Virus record (IMG/VR): IMGVR_UViG_3300013099_001090
Span: 1 to 37,766 of that record
Strand: one strand, 5' to 3'
DNA from: a virus
Length of the DNA: 37,766 nt
In this document: positions 1-9,180 of the stretch, piece by piece
Numbering within the stretch: the stretch's first letter is position 1
How the letters are laid out: every line of letters begins with the position of its first letter
Program-made: the position numbers and the translations under genes
Notes under the pieces: generated by a model
What the model saw: only the letters and a program-made list of their open reading frames with translations
Database searches by the model: none
Told to the model about the DNA's origin: nothing

Positions 1-3000
1 ATCATCGACACCTTCCAGCTCTTCGCTCTAGGTACCCCCACCGACCCTGCACAGATCGAGCTGACCCACCTCCGGCTGGGTTCGGACTTGATCATCTCGA
101 ACTTCCCTCCGATTGCTAATGCGGGGTCGGACCGGGTGATCTCTGTGGGGCAGGCGGCTCGACTGAATGGGCGGGCCAGCTTCGATGTTGATGGTGCCCC
201 AATCACCTATGCGTGGCGGGCCATAGACGCACCCTTCAACAGCCAGTTCGCTCACGACAATGCCTCGGGGTCTACGACTGACGACGGGGACGCTGATGGG
301 CTCACCGACACCCTGTCCTTCAACACGGGGTCCTTGCCTTCGTGGGTTGCCCAAGAGGACGTGCTTCTCCTTGGGGGGTCTCGCTATGCTGTCGACACGG
401 TCGATAACCCCGGAGGGTTCCTCACTGTTACGACCGACTCCATCCCTGATTCCCTAGCGGGAGCCCCCTTCAGGATCATCCGCCAAAGCATTCTGGTGGG
501 GAAGGAGACAGAGACCCCTCATGTCGTTCCAGATCTTCAAGGGATCTACCGCTTCGAGCTGATCGTCAACGACGGGGAGGCAGACTCTGAGGCCTCAGAG
601 GTTCTGGTATCCGTAGCAGGAGGGCGAGCCCCCTTTGGGGTTGAGCCGGAGGTCGAGTTTCTGTGGGATGGGCTTGGAGACGACTGGCGCTACATCGAGA
701 ACCGGACGGTGTTCCAGGAGTTCTGGCGGGGGACAGCGCAGCTCCTCGGCGGAAAGATGATGGAGGCGTGGCAGTACCACTACAACTTCAACATCGGAGA
801 TGCCCAGCGAGTCTTCCAGAAGAAGTGGCTAGCCTACCGCACCCTGATCGCTGAGTCGGACCCAGAGGATGTCCTCATCTCTCCTCGGTACGGGGCCCTC
901 CTGGCTTCGCACGACTTCACTGGAGCCGACCCCGCAGTCACGGGTAAGACTTTGGTCTTCGAGTACGCCGACGACAGCAGCCCCACAGCCACGGTCGAGG
1001 TGTCTGTCACCTTCACAGCCGATGATCTCAGCACCATCATCAGCGAGATCAACACAGCCCTGATGGGGACGGGCGTCTCTGCCTACTCCTACGAGGTGCA
1101 GAAGCGTGTGTTCAAGGGGGATGGTGGGTCTACGGCTATTGATGCGGATGGGCGCACAGCGGTCTTCCAGTACACTCCCGGAACCCTGCCTTCGTGGGCA
1201 GCCCCCGGAGATTCTCTCGTCCTGAACAGGATTCGCTATGAGATCCTCACCGTCAGTCTGGACTCCTTCTCGGCGGTCGGGGACGGCACCACGGCTGATG
1301 ATGGTGATGCGGATGGGTTCACCGATACCCTGACCTTCACCCCAGCATCCCTGCCCGGCTGGGTAGCTGTAGGGGACACCCTGGATATTGCAGGAGGGCG
1401 GTATGTCATCGCCTTCATCAACAACCCTGGAGGATTGCTTACGGTTGAGGGGGATGTCCTGCCGGACAACCTGACAGGTGAGGACTTCCAGATCGGAGGG
1501 GTACTGGTCATCACCGAGGATGGTGCGACGGCCAGTGAGACCCTCCCCAGCGACCTCCCTGTGGGCACCCTCTTCACGATCTATGGCACAGGGGCCTTAG
1601 GCATCCGCTCAGCAGCCCGAGCCTTCCGCCTCCTGGATACCTCGACAGCGGTAATCGACCTGGGTCTGACCGTCTCGAAGTACAACTACCTGGAGGGCTT
1701 CGGGGGTGCACGAGCCACTGACCGCACTTACCGAGCAGAGCCTGGGGTCGACTTCGTCTTCCTGGGAGTGCAGCGTGGAGATCTGCTGGTCATCAACAAC
1801 GGGCAGACCTTCACCGTCGACCGGGTCCTTGATGACCCGGAGGACGCCACACCCAACCAGCGCCTCCTCCTGACAGAGAGTCTTCCGTTCGACGCCACCC
1901 TCGAATGGGAGGTCCCCTCTATCGTCCTTTCGGATGAGGTCGACTACGAGTCTGAGGGTTCGTACCCCGGGGACATGGTCAAGGCGGAGGTGTACGACGT
2001 CGACACCAATGAGGTGACAGACCTGCGAGGGACCGTAGTAGCGCAGCGAGGGATGCAGCTCGCGGCCCGGCTTGATGGCTTCTTCAGCTCCTTCCTCGAC
2101 GCCGAACGCTATGAGCTGCGGCTCCTGGGGGTGAAGCGGAGGAAGAGCCTGCGGATCGATGCGGAGGTGCGAAGCATCCCCCAGCTCCAGGACAAGGTGG
2201 CCCAGTCAGCTGGCCCCACTCTCTGGAAGGAGAACATCGACTACTACCTGGAGCCGTTCTACCGAGAGACCGATGGCTCGGCGATCCCCATGCTCCAGTT
2301 CCGGGACTCTGTGTTCATCGACCCAGACCTCGAACCCCCCGACATCTTCTGGGCGGAGCTGACCCTGTTCAGCAATGAGCTGAACATCCAGGCTCTCTTC
2401 GGCCGCTTGGCAGGCTTCCTACGTGAGGATGCAGCCCTGTTCGGGGAAGACTTCTCCTACACCTCTTCCGTGGCTGGGCTGCTCTATGCCTACCAGCAGG
2501 GGCCTCGCCCCCGCATCATGAAGACCGGGGCGCAGATCCTATTCGGACAACCCTTCGCCGAGGTGAGGGGCTACATCACTGAGATCCGAGACGATTTCAG
2601 CCCCACCACAGGGCGCATGCTGGTGCAGGATGACGACGGGTTCGAGCCCACCCGTAGTGAGGTGACCCGCGCCTACGTCTACACACAGGATCCCCTGGAC
2701 ACAGCCAACACTTCCGGTCTGGAGATCAACCCAGCCACCCTGGTCCCCTACGCGGTGGGAGATACCATCGAGCAGTTCGCACCCATCGGGACGGGTGTCG
2801 AGATGGTCGACTATATCAACGACCCCGAATGGTACGTGCCCTTTGTTCGCTCCGGCATCCTGACCGAGATCGAAAAGTTCATGACCTTCGTGACCGAGTT
2901 CAACCTCGACCTGGTCTCCATCGTAGGGTTGTCCTTGGCTCAGCAGTTCATCTTCAACGTGAAGCCGACGTACACAGCTCCGATTCTCCTGGGGGTCAAG

Positions 3001-4422
3001 AACCTTCAGGAGGATGTCGACATCGTGGATGTCCTCGACATGGGCCTCACGATGCACCTGTTCGACAGCTTCTGTGCCAGTGGCAGGGCGTTCCTCTACG
3101 ACGACTACCGTGGAGATGGGTCGGTCTGGTCGACCTACGGGGACGGCGCCACCTTCTACGATGGGATCGTGGACTGCGTGTCGGACTATATCGAGCTGTG
3201 CTTGATGATGACCTGGATGGATTACGCCGCTGTCGTAGAGGGGTTGGCTGACATCTCAACGGGCACGGCGACCTACCCTGGAGACTTCAACACCTACACC
3301 CTAGATCTGAACATCGATGGCACGCCCTTCAGCATCACGTTCACTGGGGCGTCTGTCTCTCCGGCTACGATGCTGGGAGAGATCAATGCGGTGTTGGGTG
3401 GGGCTGCCACAGCTAGCTTCGGAGGAGCCAAGGCTTCAGGCACCATCGTGGCCAACGAAGGGATAAACACCATCGATGGGTGGAACTTCGTTCTTGATGA
3501 TGGGGTGAACCCCGCAGTCACCTTCGAGTTCGATGATGATGCCTCTGTGGTGGAGTCTGCAACGCTCCGTGCGCTGACCTTCGTGGGTACAGAGACAGCC
3601 GATCAGATCCGAGACATCATCGTCACGGCGATTACGGACGCCCCTACCCTGGACATCTCGGTATCCTGGATCGGTACGGCGCTGGTCGGCCTGACCAATG
3701 ACCTTGCAGGCACCTTCGGGAATATCACCATCACCACCACAGCTTCCATGGCCGTGGTTGGGATGCTCGGGGGTACGGATACCCTGGTGGTGACCTCAGC
3801 TTCCGTAGGTGTTGCTTCCTACGTTGAGGTGGAGCAGACGACGACGGCCTCCCTCTTCACGACCTTCGGCTTCACCTTGGGAGCAGCGTACAACGCTCAG
3901 ATCATAGGGACCCAGGACCTGTCCGCAGCTATCTACCCAGGGGACTTCTCCGGGCTCACTCTGGAGGTCATCATCGACGGGGGTGGCGGGACCTCTGTGG
4001 TCTTTACCGGGGGCGTGGCGAGTGCTGCGGATGTTCGGGATGAGATCAACACGGCCGTGGGTTACGACGTAGCTGCGATCGATAGCCTGAACCGCTTGGT
4101 ACTCTTCAGCCCCACCACAGGGGTGGCCTCAGAGGTTGAGGTGGGGGCAGCTACTACGGCCTCCCTGTTGACTGTCTTCGGTCTGACAGCTAGCACCCCG
4201 GTCTTCGGGGACGTCTACACGACCCGGAACTACGGGAACGTGATCACGAATAACGCCAACTTCTTCTACGATACGCTGGTCGAGGAAGGTACTATCGCCG
4301 GGGCACCTCCCGTATTCACCCCGTCTGGGGTAACCTTCTGGCCGACCCTAGATATGCCCCTGCTTGCGGGGGACTACCAAGTCTGCGTAGAAATCGATTC
4401 AGGGAACGACGTCCTACCATGA
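1..4422 (+). CDS. Giant tail/baseplate protein with PKD domain and internal beta repeats (5' partial)
   Basis: The reading frame is open from the first base of the window, so the gene starts upstream; a TTG at 88 could be a start but has no special support. At least 1474 codons are visible. A PKD-like domain lies near the visible N-terminus (PPIANAGSD, then SFDVDG and YAWRA). Three diverged copies of a beta module follow, at roughly 270-480, 1120-1290 and 1290-1495, marked by DGDADGxTDTL, LPxWVA and NNPGGxLTV. The central part is non-repetitive and baseplate-like. The C-terminal third (about 3260-4200) repeats another module marked by YPGDF, a TFTG-like turn, EINxxxG and VEVxxxTTASL. PKD and such beta repeats are common in extracellular adhesion and phage tail proteins. 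The stop overlaps the next start (ATGA). Role as a tail, baseplate or adhesin component is inferred. Confidence 0.72.
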   Translation: MIDTFQLFALGTPTDPAQIELTHLRLGSDLIISNFPPIANAGSDRVISVGQAARLNGRASFDVDGAPITYAWRAIDAPFNSQFAHDNASGSTTDDGDADGLTDTLSFNTGSLPSWVAQEDVLLLGGSRYAVDTVDNPGGFLTVTTDSIPDSLAGAPFRIIRQSILVGKETETPHVVPDLQGIYRFELIVNDGEADSEASEVLVSVAGGRAPFGVEPEVEFLWDGLGDDWRYIENRTVFQEFWRGTAQLLGGKMMEAWQYHYNFNIGDAQRVFQKKWLAYRTLIAESDPEDVLISPRYGALLASHDFTGADPAVTGKTLVFEYADDSSPTATVEVSVTFTADDLSTIISEINTALMGTGVSAYSYEVQKRVFKGDGGSTAIDADGRTAVFQYTPGTLPSWAAPGDSLVLNRIRYEILTVSLDSFSAVGDGTTADDGDADGFTDTLTFTPASLPGWVAVGDTLDIAGGRYVIAFINNPGGLLTVEGDVLPDNLTGEDFQIGGVLVITEDGATASETLPSDLPVGTLFTIYGTGALGIRSAARAFRLLDTSTAVIDLGLTVSKYNYLEGFGGARATDRTYRAEPGVDFVFLGVQRGDLLVINNGQTFTVDRVLDDPEDATPNQRLLLTESLPFDATLEWEVPSIVLSDEVDYESEGSYPGDMVKAEVYDVDTNEVTDLRGTVVAQRGMQLAARLDGFFSSFLDAERYELRLLGVKRRKSLRIDAEVRSIPQLQDKVAQSAGPTLWKENIDYYLEPFYRETDGSAIPMLQFRDSVFIDPDLEPPDIFWAELTLFSNELNIQALFGRLAGFLREDAALFGEDFSYTSSVAGLLYAYQQGPRPRIMKTGAQILFGQPFAEVRGYITEIRDDFSPTTGRMLVQDDDGFEPTRSEVTRAYVYTQDPLDTANTSGLEINPATLVPYAVGDTIEQFAPIGTGVEMVDYINDPEWYVPFVRSGILTEIEKFMTFVTEFNLDLVSIVGLSLAQQFIFNVKPTYTAPILLGVKNLQEDVDIVDVLDMGLTMHLFDSFCASGRAFLYDDYRGDGSVWSTYGDGATFYDGIVDCVSDYIELCLMMTWMDYAAVVEGLADISTGTATYPGDFNTYTLDLNIDGTPFSITFTGASVSPATMLGEINAVLGGAATASFGGAKASGTIVANEGINTIDGWNFVLDDGVNPAVTFEFDDDASVVESATLRALTFVGTETADQIRDIIVTAITDAPTLDISVSWIGTALVGLTNDLAGTFGNITITTTASMAVVGMLGGTDTLVVTSASVGVASYVEVEQTTTASLFTTFGFTLGAAYNAQIIGTQDLSAAIYPGDFSGLTLEVIIDGGGGTSVVFTGGVASAADVRDEINTAVGYDVAAIDSLNRLVLFSPTTGVASEVEVGAATTASLLTVFGLTASTPVFGDVYTTRNYGNVITNNANFFYDTLVEEGTIAGAPPVFTPSGVTFWPTLDMPLLAGDYQVCVEIDSGNDVLP

Positions 4423-5057
4423 TGCGCCTACAAGAAGATGTCCCGATCCGCCTGAACCTGGCCATCGATCTGATCTACCCAGACGGATCGGTTGCGGAGT
4501 ATCACCGGAACCACAACATCATCACGAACACAGGCCGCCAGTTCATGGCGGAACTGATCACGGCGTCCTCGTTCGCTGGCCCCTCGTTCGTGCGCCACAA
4601 CAACGACGTGGTCAGGTACATCGGGTTTGGGATCGGTGGGTCCCGCCAGACTGCCTCGTCCCCATCCGTCCCCCCTCTGAGTACATCCTATCCTGGAGCC
4701 ACTCCAGGCCTACAGACCGACACCGATGTCACCGTGGCCATCATGGAGCGCCCGGTCCAGGTAGTCGGCGATCCCCTGTGGATGCGCGAGGTATCGACTC
4801 CAGGGACCTTCCCCACCACAGAGTCGACGCGCTTCATCACGACCTTCAGTCAGACCGACATCAACTTCGGTTCTTTTTCGAGCGTCCCTCTTTCGGAGAT
4901 CGGGCTCTACAAGAGTGGGGCAGATTCCAGTCTGCCCAACGGGACGCTCGGCGCATACCCTGGTGTCGCAGGTGAGCTGATTGCCTACGATACGTTCAAC
5001 CCCATTGAGAAGACGGGGCTGTTCTCTATCCAGGTTCGATGGGAGTGGAGATTCTAG
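4419..5057 (+). CDS. Putative tail/baseplate-associated structural protein
   Basis: A 212-residue protein whose ATG overlaps the stop of the giant tail gene by four bases, which suggests translational coupling. The N-terminus has an amphipathic beta pattern followed by HNIITNTGRQFMAEL, a kind of stretch found in small tail and baseplate proteins that sit between large tail genes. The rest is rich in Ser, Thr, Gly and Pro with alternating hydrophobics, and ends in the aromatic VRWEWRF. No catalytic motif, signal peptide or membrane segment is seen. The next gene begins directly after the stop codon. The structural role rests on position and composition; the exact part is not recognised. Confidence 0.6.
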   Translation: MMRLQEDVPIRLNLAIDLIYPDGSVAEYHRNHNIITNTGRQFMAELITASSFAGPSFVRHNNDVVRYIGFGIGGSRQTASSPSVPPLSTSYPGATPGLQTDTDVTVAIMERPVQVVGDPLWMREVSTPGTFPTTESTRFITTFSQTDINFGSFSSVPLSEIGLYKSGADSSLPNGTLGAYPGVAGELIAYDTFNPIEKTGLFSIQVRWEWRF

Positions 5058-7235
5058 ATGGCCATCAAGACCGCAGCAGAGATCTTTGGTGATGGGACCG
5101 CAGGGAACCCACAGGTTCCGATCGACCTCAATGCCCCCCCAGGGTACAACGCCCTCAGTCGCGGCGTGGCTTTCGGGGAGCAGGTCACCTCGGCCATCAA
5201 GAACCGAACTCCGTACGCTCTGGCTGAGAATGACGAGGACCTCAACACTCGCTTGGCGGACTTCGAGGTCAGGGGTCTCGATGGTGCTTACGACCTGGGC
5301 ACCCTTGGTCCTGCCGGGGGTGGGCGGATCATCAACAAGGATGAGGGGGCTGTTGAGACTGTCTCCTTGTTGACCGTGGGCTACGGTGACGATGTCGCCA
5401 ATGCTCATTTCCGTGCGAACATGTCTGGGGACACCCTCGACGGGGGCACAGGCTTTGACGCCCGCGTAGGTGTTGGGCGCAAGAGTCCTGGGTACGTCGA
5501 CCGTATTGCCGTGGGTCTCACTGATCCCACAGGCACACTCATCGATGCCGCCGGCCAGGCATGCACCCTGGCCAGTGGGGGTACCAACCGTATCCGTTTG
5601 GATAGCGGAGGGCAGTGGAAGCTCAGCTCGGTCACTCAACTGACCCTCCTTCGAGAGATCGTTGAGGTCAGTGGAGGTCTTGCGGCTGAGAATGGTCTCT
5701 ACGTTCTCGCTTCATTCATTACGGATACCACAGCATCCTTCGTCAAGCTGGACGGTACCGCCGCTTCGTTTACCGCTGGGACCGCTACGGTCACCCTTTA
5801 CCGACGGAAGTTCGCTAGCAGCCAGTACGCAGGTGATGGCAACAAGGGTGGGCTGTTCCACGGGGTCCCTGGAGGGTATGCGGCACTCACCCTTATGTCG
5901 GGTATGTCGGACAGCGTTGATTCCGGAGGAGCGACTAATACTCTTCGGATTCCCTACAAGACAGGTGCGGGCGCCCTGCTCGACAATATGCTCGTAGATC
6001 TCTACGGGCGTATCGTCCACAACCTGTCTTCGCAATACCTCGCCGCTGAAACAGAGAACCGTTGGGGCGCCTATGGACACCTCATCGACAAGGTCGCGTC
6101 CAGCCATGCCTACGAAGCAGGGTTCATCTTCCAGGCTCCCAATGCTGTAGCGAACACCTACGGTGTGCAGTCGATGCTGGGTACGGACACTGCCGCCGTG
6201 CCCGAGGCCTGCGCCTTCGCATTCACGGCGTCGGTTACCAACTTGGATTTCACCGGAGCTTCCGGTGGGTCGGACTTCCAGACTGAGGTTCCGATCGGGA
6301 CTCTGGTCCAGATCCTTTCCCCCGCAGCACAGGCTGGGTACTACGTCCTCACAGCCAAGGTGGGGGCGGATACCACAGTAGCTACCCTGGCTACCCTGGG
6401 AGGAGCTTCTCCCGGCTTCCCCACGACGAGCACGGGTACCGCACGCTTCCTCACGGGGGTAAGCCTCGGTAGGCGTTCCTTCAGCAATCTGGATGCCCCC
6501 GCAGGTAACTTCTCCACGATCTCCGATGCGAAGGTGGCGATGCACCTTCAGGCTGAGGAGGGGTCAGGTGGTCTGCTCATCACCATGACGGAGAACGGTG
6601 ATGAAGGGATCCGCATCCACAAGGCTGGCGGCGGTGCTGTCTCCGCAGATAATACTCAGGATCGATTGATCTTCGCGACTAACGTTGCAGGAGAGGTGTA
6701 CTCCTCCGGTAGCCACTACACTGAGGGGGAGTACCTCTACCAAGACACGACGGGCAAGCTGCGCCTGACCACCATCCCCCCACAACTGGGGCAGTCGAAC
6801 AGCCTGGCAGGTACCGCCTACTGGTTGTTGAACAATGCCTTCGGAGCAAACTCCTGGAAGAACCGAACGGATAGTTCGGACATTTCCTTCCCCATCATGC
6901 TCCCCAACGGTGCTGTTCTTCAGGATGTGCACGCTATCGTGAAACAGGGAGCCGTACCAACCAGTCCCATGTCGATGCGAGTATACAAGCGACAAAACAT
7001 GGTGTTTGCTGGGGCCCCCGCAGAGGGGTCTTCACTTCAAATCGGAGGCACGGATACGGGTACCGTGGCTATCACCACCCAAGCACTCAACGTAGGCCCC
7101 ACGCTAGCAGAGACCATCGACAACTCCGACAATACCTATATGGTTACCATCACTGCAAGTGACGGGGGGGCCCCATACGATGAGATCTTCGGCATCCGCC
7201 TTTCCTGGGAAGACCCAGGCCCCCGTAACCACTAG
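5058..7235 (+). CDS. Putative tail fibre / receptor-binding protein
   Basis: A 725-residue protein that starts at an ATG immediately after the upstream stop. The N-terminal ~75 residues are mixed and probably attach to the virion; after that the protein is rich in Gly, Thr, Ser and Ala with repeated short beta strands (for example TTASFVKLDGTAASFTAGT and a later TVATLATLGG segment), as in fibrous tail proteins. The C-terminal ~130 residues (ANSWKNRTDSSDISFPIMLP onward) look like a compact beta domain, as in fibre tips or small carbohydrate-binding heads. No enzyme motif is visible. It is the last gene of the visible tail cluster and lies directly before the lysis-like genes, a usual place for fibre genes. 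A tail spike or other virion surface protein remains possible. Confidence 0.58.
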   Translation: MAIKTAAEIFGDGTAGNPQVPIDLNAPPGYNALSRGVAFGEQVTSAIKNRTPYALAENDEDLNTRLADFEVRGLDGAYDLGTLGPAGGGRIINKDEGAVETVSLLTVGYGDDVANAHFRANMSGDTLDGGTGFDARVGVGRKSPGYVDRIAVGLTDPTGTLIDAAGQACTLASGGTNRIRLDSGGQWKLSSVTQLTLLREIVEVSGGLAAENGLYVLASFITDTTASFVKLDGTAASFTAGTATVTLYRRKFASSQYAGDGNKGGLFHGVPGGYAALTLMSGMSDSVDSGGATNTLRIPYKTGAGALLDNMLVDLYGRIVHNLSSQYLAAETENRWGAYGHLIDKVASSHAYEAGFIFQAPNAVANTYGVQSMLGTDTAAVPEACAFAFTASVTNLDFTGASGGSDFQTEVPIGTLVQILSPAAQAGYYVLTAKVGADTTVATLATLGGASPGFPTTSTGTARFLTGVSLGRRSFSNLDAPAGNFSTISDAKVAMHLQAEEGSGGLLITMTENGDEGIRIHKAGGGAVSADNTQDRLIFATNVAGEVYSSGSHYTEGEYLYQDTTGKLRLTTIPPQLGQSNSLAGTAYWLLNNAFGANSWKNRTDSSDISFPIMLPNGAVLQDVHAIVKQGAVPTSPMSMRVYKRQNMVFAGAPAEGSSLQIGGTDTGTVAITTQALNVGPTLAETIDNSDNTYMVTITASDGGAPYDEIFGIRLSWEDPGPRNH

Positions 7236-7256
7236 GTGTGCCTCGGCCCATGTCTA

Positions 7257-7265
7257 TGGGATAAT
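7257..7265 (+). promoter_or_regulatory. Possible extended -10 promoter before the lysis-like cassette
   Basis: The sequence TGGGATAAT matches an extended -10 element (TGn followed by a TATAAT-like hexamer) and lies 21 bases before the likely start at 7287. No good -35 hexamer is visible upstream. The stretch CTATGGGATAATG also resembles, with one base missing, the minus-strand box seen at four other places. Promoter activity is a guess. Confidence 0.3.
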
Positions 7266-7286
7266 GCCCCTTCAGGAGGAATGAAC

Positions 7287-7640
7287 ATGGGACCTTTCGA
7301 AATGCTCTATGGGTGGCAGGCGGTTCTCTGCGCCATCGTGGCTGTGGGCGTTACTGCCCTCGTGAAGACGGTGCTCGATCTGACGATGGGCAAGGATGAG
7401 CGCAAGGCCAACAGGTGGGTCACTCGTCTCGTCCTTCCGCTGACCCCCATTCTCACCGGGGCCATCTACGCGATGCTCGTCCCCTTCCTACCCGAGGTCA
7501 TCACGACCTGGTTTGCGGACAACGATGTGGCAGCGTGGCAGCAACTTCTCGGCAAGGCTGCCTGGGGTGGTGCCTGTGGCCAGTTCGCCAACTACCTCTA
7601 CGACCGCCTCAAGAAAACGATGGGAGCCTTGCGCCCGTGA
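7287..7640 (+). CDS. Small two-helix membrane protein, candidate holin
   Basis: The reading frame could start at a GTG at 7236, but AGGAGG at 7274-7279 sits seven bases before the ATG at 7287, which gives a 117-residue protein starting MGPFEMLYGW. Two hydrophobic segments are visible, at about residues 9-30 and 47-70, separated by a charged loop (MGKDERKANR). A weaker third segment follows near residue 90, and the tail is basic. Size, topology and position after the fibre gene fit a holin, which forms inner-membrane lesions for lysis. No endolysin is visible in the window, so the holin role is inferred. The stop overlaps the GTG start of the next gene. Confidence 0.5.
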   Translation: MGPFEMLYGWQAVLCAIVAVGVTALVKTVLDLTMGKDERKANRWVTRLVLPLTPILTGAIYAMLVPFLPEVITTWFADNDVAAWQQLLGKAAWGGACGQFANYLYDRLKKTMGALRP

Positions 7641-7972
7641 CGAAGGTCTGGGCCTGGCTGAAGAAGTGGGGGGCGGTGATCCTTGGGGGCCTCGCTGTTC
7701 TTCTTGGTGCTGGGTGGTTGTGGAAGACCTACAAGGGCAAGCTCGGCAAGGTGAAGGACAAGCTCGCCGTCGCCGAGGCCACCAAGAAGATCGCCGCATT
7801 GCGGGCCACCCGCGAGGTCCTCAAAGAGAGGGTGGGGGAGAAGGATGAGGCCATGGCCAACATCGAACGGCTGTTGGTTGTAAATCAGCGAAGGTTGGTT
7901 GCAGCCCATGCTGGTGGGGAGGGATTGAGTGATGAGGAGATGCTCTCGGAACTGGCTCTTCGGGGCTACTAG
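7637..7972 (+). CDS. Membrane-anchored coiled-coil protein, spanin-like
   Basis: GTG at 7637 overlaps the upstream stop (GTGA) and gives 111 residues; upstream in-frame starts lie inside the previous gene. One transmembrane helix is visible at residues 12-30 (GAVILGGLAVLLGAGWLW). A long charged helical region follows (Lys/Glu/Ala-rich, about residues 33-85) that should form a coiled coil, then a short acidic tail. A single N-terminal membrane helix with a helical external domain is the layout of an inner-membrane spanin subunit (Rz type), which links membranes during Gram-negative lysis. No lipoprotein partner gene is evident, so another membrane-tethered role is possible. Confidence 0.45.
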   Translation: MTKVWAWLKKWGAVILGGLAVLLGAGWLWKTYKGKLGKVKDKLAVAEATKKIAALRATREVLKERVGEKDEAMANIERLLVVNQRRLVAAHAGGEGLSDEEMLSELALRGY

Positions 7973-7975
7973 CTA

Positions 7976-8449
7976 GTGGACCTCCTAGTCCTTGCGGCAT
8001 TTAGGAAGCACGCTGCCAAGAGACTGAGGCCTTCCCACATCCTGATCACGGGGATCCCAGGGTCAGGTAAGACCACAGAAGGGAAGCGTCTTTCCAAGGA
8101 GATGGGGCTCCCGCTCGTGTCTCTGGATGGGATTGCAGCCAAGAACAAGCGATGGGCAGGCACTGCTGATGCCCGACGGTTCATCAAGAAGCTGGATGCC
8201 CCACACATCGTCGAGGGGACACAACTTCTTGGCTTCCACAAGAAGGACCTGCAAGGCCACGATCTCCGAGTCATGGAACAGCCCAGGAAAGAAATCGTGG
8301 ATCGCCTGGTGCGCCGGGGATGGAACGATGGCGGGGGTGTCCTGCATGTGGGAGAGGCTGCTCGTCCTCGTCTGGAGCAGGCTCACGATGAGTTTGTGGG
8401 GTACGCCAATCGCTTCAAAGCGCGGATCAAGAAGACAGCCAAGGGATGA
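7976..8449 (+). CDS. P-loop kinase / AAA-like NTPase
   Basis: A 157-residue protein with a clear Walker A motif (GIPGSGKT) at residues 26-33, near its N-terminus, as in small P-loop kinases. A possible Walker B-like strand is HIVEGTQLLGF, and an Arg-rich segment (EQPRKEIVDRLVRRGW) may act as a lid that binds phosphate. The size fits the adenylate/shikimate/polynucleotide-kinase-like family, but the substrate cannot be told. The start is a GTG three bases after the previous stop, without a clear ribosome-binding site, so coupled translation is likely. Its place among membrane/lysis-like genes is unusual for a nucleotide or nucleic acid kinase. The stop overlaps the next start. Confidence 0.6.
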   Translation: MDLLVLAAFRKHAAKRLRPSHILITGIPGSGKTTEGKRLSKEMGLPLVSLDGIAAKNKRWAGTADARRFIKKLDAPHIVEGTQLLGFHKKDLQGHDLRVMEQPRKEIVDRLVRRGWNDGGGVLHVGEAARPRLEQAHDEFVGYANRFKARIKKTAKG

Positions 8450-8943
8450 CCATGAGGATTTTTTCGATCGCCCTCGTCCTGGTGGGTTTGAGCAGCCCAG
8501 TTCAGGCTCAAGAGGAGGTGCTGCCGGACCTGCCGGACATCCAGCTCCCCTGCGCCCCGGATGTCACCGAACATAGACGGGCAGCCCTCACCCACGAGGG
8601 GCAGCCCGGCCTGTGGTGGCACCGGGAGGTCGCTCGCTGCATGACCGGGCACCTGATGGCCCTGCCCCTGTACGCAGAGCGGGTTCAGCTCCTGGATACG
8701 AAGCTGACCATCGCCACCGAGCGGAGGGCCCTGGTGGACCGTCAGGTAGCCTTGGCTGAGCAGGAGGCGGAACTGGCCACGGGAGCCCTGGAGGCAGCCG
8801 TACGGGGCCGCAGGGAGGCAGAGGAGGCCCTCAACGCCTGGTACCGCTCCCCCATTCTGTGGGTGGTAGTGGGCGCAGCGGTGGTCATCATCCTCGAAGT
8901 GGTGGCCGTGTGGGCTTTCGGAAAGCTGGATAACCCTATTTGA
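8446..8943 (+). CDS. Exported coiled-coil protein with C-terminal membrane anchor
   Basis: A 165-residue protein starting at ATG 8446 (a second in-frame ATG at 8452 is possible). The N-terminus is a signal peptide (RIFSIALVLVGLSS, probable cleavage after VQA). A short Pro-rich segment with two Cys follows, then a long Ala/Glu/Arg helical region at about 80-130 that should form a coiled coil, and a strong C-terminal transmembrane helix (WVVVGAAVVIILEVVAVWAF). The middle would face the periplasm. It may cooperate with the spanin-like protein two genes upstream, or act as a lysis regulator or envelope-fusion protein. No family was recognised. It is the last plus-strand gene before the noncoding region. 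Confidence 0.5.
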   Translation: MTMRIFSIALVLVGLSSPVQAQEEVLPDLPDIQLPCAPDVTEHRRAALTHEGQPGLWWHREVARCMTGHLMALPLYAERVQLLDTKLTIATERRALVDRQVALAEQEAELATGALEAAVRGRREAEEALNAWYRSPILWVVVGAAVVIILEVVAVWAFGKLDNPI

Positions 8944-9180
8944 CATGAGCCCAGGTCAATCCATAGGGGCAAAGGAAGAGCCAGCCACCCCACTCACGTG
9001 GGGCAGCCGGGTCTCCCAGAGGTGCCTGCTCGCCTACCCCCTCGAAAGGGTGAACCCGTGGCTGGTACCATGCCGGGTTCGTTCTCTGCGCGAGTCAACA
9101 GTCGACTTGTTACGGTCGTGCTCAGTGTGCTTTTGCTCGTTCAACCTTTTTTTGTTGATGCTTTGGGGGGACTGCCTTTT
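8944..9180 (+). other. Noncoding region with a series of hairpins
   Basis: No convincing gene is seen. Three close inverted repeats stand out: CCCCAC-TCAC-GTGGGG (8988-9003), CCCT-CGAA-AGGG (9039-9050) and a GAACCCG/CGGGTTC stem (9052-9080). A TCAAC/GTTGA repeat flanks a T-tract at 9139-9156. None is followed by a T-run typical of a terminator. Open frames through this stretch on either strand look like read-through of the hairpins or of the tRNA-like gene. It may be a structured 3' untranslated region or a small RNA. Confidence 0.4.

Noticed and set aside
4710-5639. A 309-codon open frame on the minus strand
   Set aside because: It lies opposite two well-supported plus-strand tail genes, lacks a ribosome-binding site and has a composition typical of antisense to GC-rich coding DNA.
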